From Bacteroidota bacterium (GTDB lineage: Bacteria > Bacteroidota > Bacteroidia > Bacteroidales > Prolixibacteraceae): a stretch of DNA of 29,927 bases. The notes beneath the pieces are model-generated. The model did not search any database and was not told where the DNA came from. It saw nothing but the letters and a program-made list of their open reading frames with translations. The position numbers and the translations under genes were made by a program. Where the stretch lies: the NCBI GenBank assembly GCA_030706665.1, contig JAUZOB010000003.1, positions 1 to 29,927 of the forward strand. The letters run 5' to 3'. This document shows positions 24,774-29,927 of the stretch, piece by piece (positions within the stretch are counted from its first letter, which is position 1; the number at the start of each line of letters is the position of its first letter).

Positions 24774-26024
24774 TTAATTCAAAATGAGTTTTTCATTATC
24801 GCCAAAAGAATCATATCCTGACGTAATTACTTTCTCGCCAGGCTTCAGACCTTCGGTGACTTCATAAAACTGGGGATTCTGTCGTCCAATCTTAATAGGT
24901 CTTTTTAGGGCATACTTCCCTGACGGATCCAGCACATAGATCCATTGTCCTCCGGTATTCTGGAAGAAACCTCCTCTCGGGACCATGACCGCCCAAGCAG
25001 GTTGCCCTAATTCCAAATCGATGTGATAAGTCTGCCCAATGCGAATATTGTCGGGGCGAATACCGGAGAAAACCAGGTCCGTCTTGAATTGCCCGTCGCG
25101 TACATCGGGGTATACTTTCTTTACATGGAGCGGAAATTTACGATCGTCCCGGTCGATTGCGGCATCCAGTCCCGGACGTGTACGATCGATATAAATTTCA
25201 TCAATCCGTGCCTCAATCTTAAAGTTGCTGAGAACGTTGATTTGTCCAATCCTGCTGCCCTGACTGATTGATTGCCCTATTTCGGCATTTAGCATTCCAA
25301 GCTGCCCGTCGACCGGTGCTTTCACCTTAAGACTCTCTAACTTTTCCCGGGCCAGGATTAGCGATTCGCGCATATTGGCCAGGCGTTCGTTCAGACTTGT
25401 CATCTGGACCTTTCTGTATAGATTATCTTGCTTTTGTCGTTCAAGGACTAATTCCCGGTCTTTTTTCTTGAAGTCATAATCTTCCAGTGCTTGCAGGTAC
25501 TCCTCTCTTGAAATCAGATTTTCTTTGAATAACTTACTACTCTGTTCGCTTTTGCGTTTGGCTCTACCAACTTCCAGATCCAACTGCAGCTTTTCCTGTT
25601 GAATAGTGAGCTTTTCTTTTTCCATTGTAATCTGGGTATTTCTCAACTCATTCTCATAATATGCAACCTGGGCCTCCGTCTGAAGAATCTCGAGGTTGAG
25701 CGATGGATTGCTTAGGACTAAGATGATATCCCCTTTTTTTACCATACTTCCTTCTTCGATGAGGCGCTTTTCCACCCTTCCTGATTCAATGGCATCCAGG
25801 TAAATGGTCGTGATGGGGGCTACGTTCCCGATTACTCTGATGTAGTCATTGAACTGCCCGCGAACGACTGACTCTGTTGTAATCTGATCGCTTTCGACTT
25901 TTAAAACAGAATAGTTTTTCCGGAAGAAAATCAGATAACACAGAAACAATAAGAAGATTACTCCCAGAATATATAAGAGATGCTTTTTCTTCAACCCTTT
26001 CTTCTTTTCTATTACTCTGTCCAT
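24774..26024 (-). CDS. HlyD/MacA-type membrane fusion protein
   Basis: 416 residues. A basic N-terminus (MDRVIEKKKGLKKKH) precedes one membrane anchor (about 16-33). Residues about 55-110 begin the barrel-sandwich (VRGQFNDYIRVIGNV; EGSMVKKGDIILVLSNPSL). About 112-245 is a long alpha-helical hairpin rich in Glu, Lys, Gln and Leu. VKAPVDGQLGMLNAEIGQSI returns to the lipoyl-like half, followed by beta-barrel and membrane-proximal domains (to 416). By family it bridges the inner-membrane ABC complex to an outer-membrane channel. First gene of the operon, with a -24/-12 promoter candidate 57 bp upstream. Confidence 0.92.
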   Translation of the reverse strand: MDRVIEKKKGLKKKHLLYILGVIFLLFLCYLIFFRKNYSVLKVESDQITTESVVRGQFNDYIRVIGNVAPITTIYLDAIESGRVEKRLIEEGSMVKKGDIILVLSNPSLNLEILQTEAQVAYYENELRNTQITMEKEKLTIQQEKLQLDLEVGRAKRKSEQSSKLFKENLISREEYLQALEDYDFKKKDRELVLERQKQDNLYRKVQMTSLNERLANMRESLILAREKLESLKVKAPVDGQLGMLNAEIGQSISQGSRIGQINVLSNFKIEARIDEIYIDRTRPGLDAAIDRDDRKFPLHVKKVYPDVRDGQFKTDLVFSGIRPDNIRIGQTYHIDLELGQPAWAVMVPRGGFFQNTGGQWIYVLDPSGKYALKRPIKIGRQNPQFYEVTEGLKPGEKVITSGYDSFGDNEKLILN

Positions 26025-26080
26025 TGTTTAGTCAATTTGCAAGCTCTGTAAAAAATGATGCATTTTTTTTTAATCTCAAT

Positions 26081-26096
26081 TGCGAATAATATGCCA
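26081..26096 (-). promoter_or_regulatory. Candidate sigma-54 (-24/-12) promoter of the ABC export operon
   Basis: The minus strand reads TGGCATATTATTCGCA: GG and GC separated by exactly 10 nt, matching TGGCAC-N5-TTGCA at all but two of its defined core positions. Predicted start of transcription is about 45 bp before the fusion-protein ATG. An NtrC-family activator is encoded next door. Confidence 0.6.
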
Positions 26097-26172
26097 TGTG
26101 TATTAATGAATTGAAAATGAGAGATTGTATAAGTGAGCAGATCCGTTAGTTGTAAAAAAAACGAACATTAAG

Positions 26173-26191
26173 GTGTAAAATATTTTTACAC
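26173..26191. promoter_or_regulatory. 19-bp perfect palindrome, candidate enhancer site for the NtrC-type regulator
   Basis: GTGTAAAA-TAT-TTTTACAC is a perfect 8-bp dyad with a 3-bp centre. Its centre is about 87 bp upstream of the -24 element of the export operon, the usual place for an enhancer-binding protein site, and it abuts the candidate -33 region of the regulator's own promoter, allowing autoregulation. The role is inferred. Confidence 0.6.
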
Positions 26192-26193
26192 TC

Positions 26194-26226
26194 TTGTCGT
26201 AAATTTATTTGACTACCTTAATTTTG
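26194..26226 (+). promoter_or_regulatory. Candidate Bacteroidetes promoter of the NtrC-type regulator
   Basis: TTGT (26194-26197), a 21-bp spacer and an exact TAnnTTTG match, TAATTTTG (26219-26226), 16 bp before the ATG at 26243. Confidence 0.45.
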
Positions 26227-26242
26227 ATAAAAATGAATTCAA

Positions 26243-27610
26243 ATGAGAGCAAAGGGAAAGATTCTGGTGGTCGATGACAATAAAAGCGTGCTGAGTGCAA
26301 TTGAGTTGCTACTCGCTTTTGAATACGAAGAAGTGCGCACCTTGTCAAATCCCAACAGACTATTATCGTTGATCGATGAAATGAATCCTGATTTGATTCT
26401 GCTCGATATGAACTTCTCCGCAGGAGTGAACAGTGGAAATGAAGGTTTATACTGGCTTCGAAAGATTCATGAATCGGATAAGGATTTGCCGGTAATCATG
26501 ATTACTGCTTATGGGGATGTAGAGCTGGCAGTCAATGCATTAAAAGAAGGAGCCGTCGATTTTGTTCTTAAACCATGGGACAATCAGAAATTGCTGGCAA
26601 CCATACACTCTGCCCTTCAACTTCGTTTGTCGAGGCTTGAAGTAAAGGACCTGCGCAATAAGAAGGAGATACTTCAAAGAGAACTGAACCCTGGTAAAAG
26701 ATTGCTTATCGGATCTTCTTCTGCAATGATGCAGGTATATAATCTGATCCGGAAAGTTGCAGGTACAGATGCCAATGTGTTGATAACCGGTGAGAATGGA
26801 ACCGGAAAAGAACTGGTCGCTTCGGAGATACATCACCTTTCTTCCCGCAAATCGGAAATCATGGTTACAGTTGATATGGGGGCAGTTACTGAGACACTTT
26901 TCGAGAGTGAACTGTTCGGACACGTCAAAGGAGCTTTTACCGATGCTCACGAAGACCGATCCGGGAAAATTGAAGCAGCCAATGGAGGCACTCTTTTCCT
27001 GGATGAAATCGGAAACCTCTCGTATGCGCTTCAGGGAAAACTGTTAGCTGCGTTACAAAACAGGCTCATTACCCGCGTCGGGTCTAATCGTCCGGTTCCG
27101 GTTGATGTCCGATTAATCTGTGCAACCAACCGCAATCTCGAACAAATGGTCAGGGATGGTTTATTCCGTGAGGATTTACTCTATCGGATCAATACCATCC
27201 ATGTTGAGGTTCCTCCTCTTCGCGATAGGACAGAGGACATCAGTATCCTGGCCGATTTCTTTCTGAAAAAATATGCTGCCAGATATGGAAAAAGAGGCTT
27301 GCAGATCAGTAATCAGGCCTATGAGAAACTATTATCCTATCAGTGGCCCGGAAATGTAAGAGAATTACAACATACCATAGAGAAAGCGGTGATTCTTTCC
27401 GAGACTGATATCCTGAAACCTTCTGATTTCTTCTTTCGTCCTGCCGGAATGTCCGATCCTGCCGGATTACCGGATACGATTGAAGAGATGGAACATCAGA
27501 TGATTGCAAAAGCATTGAAGAGAAATGACGGGAATCTGACTGCTGCTGCAACTCAGCTTGGCATTACCCGCCAGACGCTTTATAACAAAATCCGTAAATA
27601 CGGACTTTAA
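26243..27610 (+). CDS. NtrC-family sigma-54-dependent response regulator
   Basis: 455 residues. Receiver domain (about 5-122): D11-D12, phospho-acceptor D55 (LILLDMNF), T88 and K110 (VLKPW). AAA+ domain (about 150-395): Walker A GENGTGKE (183-190), the sigma-54-contacting GAFTDA loop (230-235), Walker B TLFLDEIG and RELQHTIEKA near the end. C-terminal Fis-type helix-turn-helix (about 425-455, LTAAATQLGITRQTLYNKIRKYGL split). Once phosphorylated it should assemble into a ring and remodel sigma-54 RNA polymerase. Its partner kinase gene follows after 20 bp. The divergent ABC operon carries a matching -24/-12 site, making that operon the likely target. Confidence 0.95.
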   Translation: MRAKGKILVVDDNKSVLSAIELLLAFEYEEVRTLSNPNRLLSLIDEMNPDLILLDMNFSAGVNSGNEGLYWLRKIHESDKDLPVIMITAYGDVELAVNALKEGAVDFVLKPWDNQKLLATIHSALQLRLSRLEVKDLRNKKEILQRELNPGKRLLIGSSSAMMQVYNLIRKVAGTDANVLITGENGTGKELVASEIHHLSSRKSEIMVTVDMGAVTETLFESELFGHVKGAFTDAHEDRSGKIEAANGGTLFLDEIGNLSYALQGKLLAALQNRLITRVGSNRPVPVDVRLICATNRNLEQMVRDGLFREDLLYRINTIHVEVPPLRDRTEDISILADFFLKKYAARYGKRGLQISNQAYEKLLSYQWPGNVRELQHTIEKAVILSETDILKPSDFFFRPAGMSDPAGLPDTIEEMEHQMIAKALKRNDGNLTAAATQLGITRQTLYNKIRKYGL

Positions 27611-27630
27611 CCAATAGAAAGGGGAACACG

Positions 27631-28973
27631 ATGCTTCTTAATCAAATGTATCGGAATATTCTGTTTAGAGTATTATCTCTAACACTAACCAGCTTGCTGA
27701 CATGCTGGTTATTTCTGTCTGAAAAGAACATGTCTCTGGCATTGATTACACTTGGGATGTTGATCCTTCAGTCCGGTCTGCTGATTCATTACCTGAATGC
27801 GACAAACCGGAAGATTGCTTTTTTCTTCGATGCAGTTAAGAATGAAGATTCATCACTGCATTTCACGGAAAAAGGGAATACCGACTCACTCAATGAATTG
27901 CATCGCAGTCTGAACCGGGTGAATGAATTGATTCAGGAGACTCGTTTGGAAAATATCAGGCAGGAACAGTTTTATCGGATTCTGATGGAACATGCTTCAA
28001 CCGGAATCATCGCGTATGATGAGAAAGGATTTGTCAGTGTATCCAATGCTACTGCCCGTAAAATATTCGGACTGGAGGTATTTACCCATTTGAACCAGTT
28101 AGAAAGAGTTGATGGTCAGTTGCCTGATTTGTTCCGGAATATGGTCACTGGTGAACAGAAACTGATAACCCTGACCAATGAACGGGGAACACAACAGATT
28201 TCAGTGAAGTCTACCAAGTATAAACAGAATGATAAACCGCTGATGATTTTGAGTTTTCAGGATATCGGGGGCGAGTTAGATGAGAAAGAAATAGAGTCGT
28301 GGATCCGACTAATCCGGGTTATGACACATGAGATCATGAATTCTATTGCTCCGATCACATCGCTTTCAGAGACTCTTTCATCATAAATTTTCGTAAAGCT
28401 GATAGTCCGGATAAGTTGGCTCCTCAGATCATTGCCAATACGTTAAAAGGACTGGATGTTATCCGGGAACGAAGCAGGGGATTGGTTAGTTTTGTTGAAT
28501 CATACCGTAAGTTCACTCATCTTCCCAAACCGGAAAAGATCTCCTTCCCGATGCTGCCTTTTTTAGAAAAGATAAGGATTCTGGTTAGTTCAGAGCCTGA
28601 TTTTGAAACGACACAGTTTCGTATCGAGGTACAACCTGAAGAGATGCACCTGATTGCCGATGAAAAGCTCATTAGTCAAGTCGTGATTAACCTGGTGCGG
28701 AATGCTTTGCAGTCCCTGGATGCCCGGTCCAATGCGCGGATAGTACTGAAAGCCTGTTTTGATGCAAACGGTCATCCTGTTGTTGAGGTTATCGATAATG
28801 GCCCGGGCATCCCGATCGAATTACAGGAACAGATTTTTATTCCGTTTTTTACGACCCGTGAAAATGGAACCGGAATCGGATTAAGTCTTTCGAAACAGAT
28901 TATGCGTTTGCATGGTGGAAGCCTGCGGGTAAATTCCCGACCGGGCTTTACCTGTTTCAGAATGGAATTCTAA
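27631..28973 (+). pseudogene. PAS-containing sensor histidine kinase, interrupted by an apparent -1 frameshift
   Basis: The first frame (27631-28386, 251 codons) has two N-terminal membrane segments (about 10-55), a linker, a PAS-like domain (about 112-215, FYRILMEHASTGIIAYDEKG) and the H-box MTHEIMNSIAPI with H233, then stops at TAA after LSETLSS. The second frame continues with FRKADSPDKLAPQII and holds the whole ATPase domain: N-box VVINLVRNALQSL, G1 VIDNGPGIP, F-box FIPFFTTREN and G2 GTGIGLSLS, ending at 28973. One extra base near 28384-28388 would join them as TLSSYNFRKADSP. All motifs are otherwise intact, so this is either a very recent mutation or a sequencing error in an AT run. AAAGGGG precedes the ATG. 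Probable partner of the upstream regulator. Confidence 0.85.
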
Positions 28974-28979
28974 AATTCT

Positions 28980-29735
28980 TTATTGATCCATCCATTGACG
29001 GAAAGCAGATACGCGATCCCGGCTAACGATAACTTCGGGGTCATTCATCCCGTTTAATACAACCTTTAAGCGCAGACCGGAATAAACAATTACATCAGAA
29101 ATAGCAAAAAGCGAGATAATGTATTTCCGACTAATACGGAAGAAGAACGAAGGATCTAATAATTCCTCCAATTGGTCAAGCGAATAGTCAAGTCCGTACA
29201 TTTTATTCTCCACAACAGCGTAAGTCGACTTTTCCATGCTTACAAAGGCTGCGATTTGGTCAACAGAGATCATTTGTAACCGATCGCCGATGCGAATGAC
29301 AAATCTGCTCTTCCAGGTATTAGTGACCATTTGCATTGCCTTGGCTAATGTTGATGAATCAATGCCAACTGGCGAAGCCTTGATTCGTTGTCTTAATTTC
29401 TTAAGTGCGTTTTCAAGCTCCTCATAGTCAATAGGCTTAAGAATGTAATCAATGCTGTTTACTTTGAATGCCTTAATCGCATATTCATTATAGGCAGTAG
29501 TGAAGATGACCGGACAGCTAATGGAGGTTTGTTCCAGAATTTCGAAACTAATGCCATCGCCCAGCTCGATATCCATCAGCATAAAGTCCGGATGTCTGTT
29601 TGTATTTAACCATTCTACCGCTGATTTTACAGAATCGAGAGTAGCAACTATATGGATCGATTTGTCATACCGGTTTACAAGCTTCCTGAGTCTTTCCGCT
29701 GCCAATGCTTCATCTTCTATTATCACAGCATTCAT
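28980..29735 (-). CDS. LytTR-family response regulator
   Basis: 251 residues. Receiver domain (about 1-120): E7-D8-E9, phospho-acceptor D55 (FMLMDIELGDG), T-containing VIFTTAYNEYAIKAF and K in YILKPIDYEEL. C-terminal LytTR DNA-binding domain (about 145-250): FVIRIGDRLQMISVDQIAAFVSMEKSTYAV, LDQLEELLDPSFFFRISRKYIIS (each given in part). By family it binds imperfect direct repeats upstream of target promoters. It starts 3 nt after the stop of a LytS-type kinase gene, forming a two-component pair. Its stop codon is only 6 bp from the stop of the convergent histidine kinase, with no terminator between. Confidence 0.93.
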   Translation of the reverse strand: MNAVIIEDEALAAERLRKLVNRYDKSIHIVATLDSVKSAVEWLNTNRHPDFMLMDIELGDGISFEILEQTSISCPVIFTTAYNEYAIKAFKVNSIDYILKPIDYEELENALKKLRQRIKASPVGIDSSTLAKAMQMVTNTWKSRFVIRIGDRLQMISVDQIAAFVSMEKSTYAVVENKMYGLDYSLDQLEELLDPSFFFRISRKYIISLFAISDVIVYSGLRLKVVLNGMNDPEVIVSRDRVSAFRQWMDQ

Positions 29736-29738
29736 AGG

Positions 29739-29927
29739 TCATTCGTTTTTTATAAGAGGCAATTTAACCACAAATTTATTTTCTTCTTCTCCATAGTGTA
29801 AGGAACGTCTGTCAAAGAAAGAATATCGTTCCTTTATGTTGTTGAGGCCAAGTCCGTTTCGGTTACGTATAGCCTGCTTCTTTTGAAGCGTATTTTCACA
29901 TATAAGATAATCATTTTCTATATATAA
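29739..29927 (-). CDS. LytS-type sensor histidine kinase (C-terminal 62 residues only)
   Basis: The frame enters from the window edge and ends in a TGA 3 nt before the LytTR regulator start. The visible part contains RNGLGLNNIKERYSFF, the G2-box and following helix typical of LytS/YehU-type kinases, and a final strand FVVKLPLIKNE. The dimerisation, histidine and membrane regions are outside the window. Operon partner of the LytTR regulator, with which it would form a phosphorelay pair. Confidence 0.85.
   Translation of the reverse strand, partial: LYIENDYLICENTLQKKQAIRNRNGLGLNNIKERYSFFDRRSLHYGEEENKFVVKLPLIKNE

Noticed and set aside
26540..26950. A 136-codon open frame on the minus strand.
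   Set aside because: Antisense to the receiver and AAA+ domains of the NtrC-type regulator, which carry all expected residues.
28416..28973. A stand-alone histidine kinase ATPase-domain gene starting from TTG.
   Set aside because: No ribosome-binding site, and the reading frame extends upstream into the preceding kinase half; the frameshift explanation is simpler.
1..29927. CRISPR array, tRNA, rRNA, prophage or transposase.
   Set aside because: No regularly spaced repeat series, no cloverleaf or rRNA-like stretch, and no integrase or transposase motif was seen on either strand.

Overview
This AT-rich window reads as chromosomal DNA from a member of Bacteroidetes, most likely order Bacteroidales. 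The evidence is the gene content: a ssb-gldE-gldD-phosphopantetheinyl transferase cluster, Bacteroidetes-style FtsX/MacB permeases, a fused 2-oxoacid:ferredoxin oxidoreductase alpha subunit, a GH89 glycosidase and a FucP/GluP-type sugar permease. Start sites mostly lack strong Shine-Dalgarno sequences, and several upstream regions carry the Bacteroidetes -7 motif TAnnTTTG. Genus cannot be fixed from sequence reading alone. No tRNA, rRNA, insertion sequence, prophage or CRISPR array was found.

Layout. 1-2.4 kb (minus): a DsbD-type thiol:disulfide reductase cut by the window edge, and a membrane-anchored LuxR-type regulator. 2.5-4.5 kb (minus): ribonuclease G, a 30-residue very basic ribosome-associated-type protein, and an HU-family protein, with hairpin terminators between them. 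4.7-9.1 kb (plus): mutY, ssb, gldE, gldD and a phosphopantetheinyl transferase. 9.2-10.4 kb (plus): a sugar permease, converging on a 1000-residue receiver/PEP-synthase-like ATP-grasp fusion (minus). 13.9-16.1 kb (minus): secreted alpha-N-acetylglucosaminidase. 16.3-19.1 kb (minus): korB and korA. 19.5-20.0 kb (plus): gamma-carbonic-anhydrase-like protein. 20.2-21.1 kb (minus): fabD.

21.5-29.9 kb is a signalling and export module. A minus-strand operon encodes a membrane fusion protein, an ABC ATPase and an FtsX-type permease. Divergent from it (plus) is an NtrC-family response regulator followed by its PAS-containing histidine kinase, whose frame is broken by an apparent one-base loss. Convergent with that kinase is a LytTR response regulator preceded by the C-terminal end of a LytS-type kinase, cut by the window edge.

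The most informative non-coding signal lies in the 218-bp divergent region between the ABC operon and the NtrC-type regulator. It holds a -24/-12 (sigma-54) promoter candidate pointing at the export operon and, about 87 bp upstream of it, a perfect 19-bp palindrome where an enhancer-binding protein would be expected to bind. This suggests that the two-component system drives the neighbouring exporter. Other points of interest are the receiver/ATP-grasp fusion that lacks the phosphohistidine and PEP domains, the membrane-tethered LuxR regulator, and repeat-rich upstream regions of the kor operon and the sugar permease.
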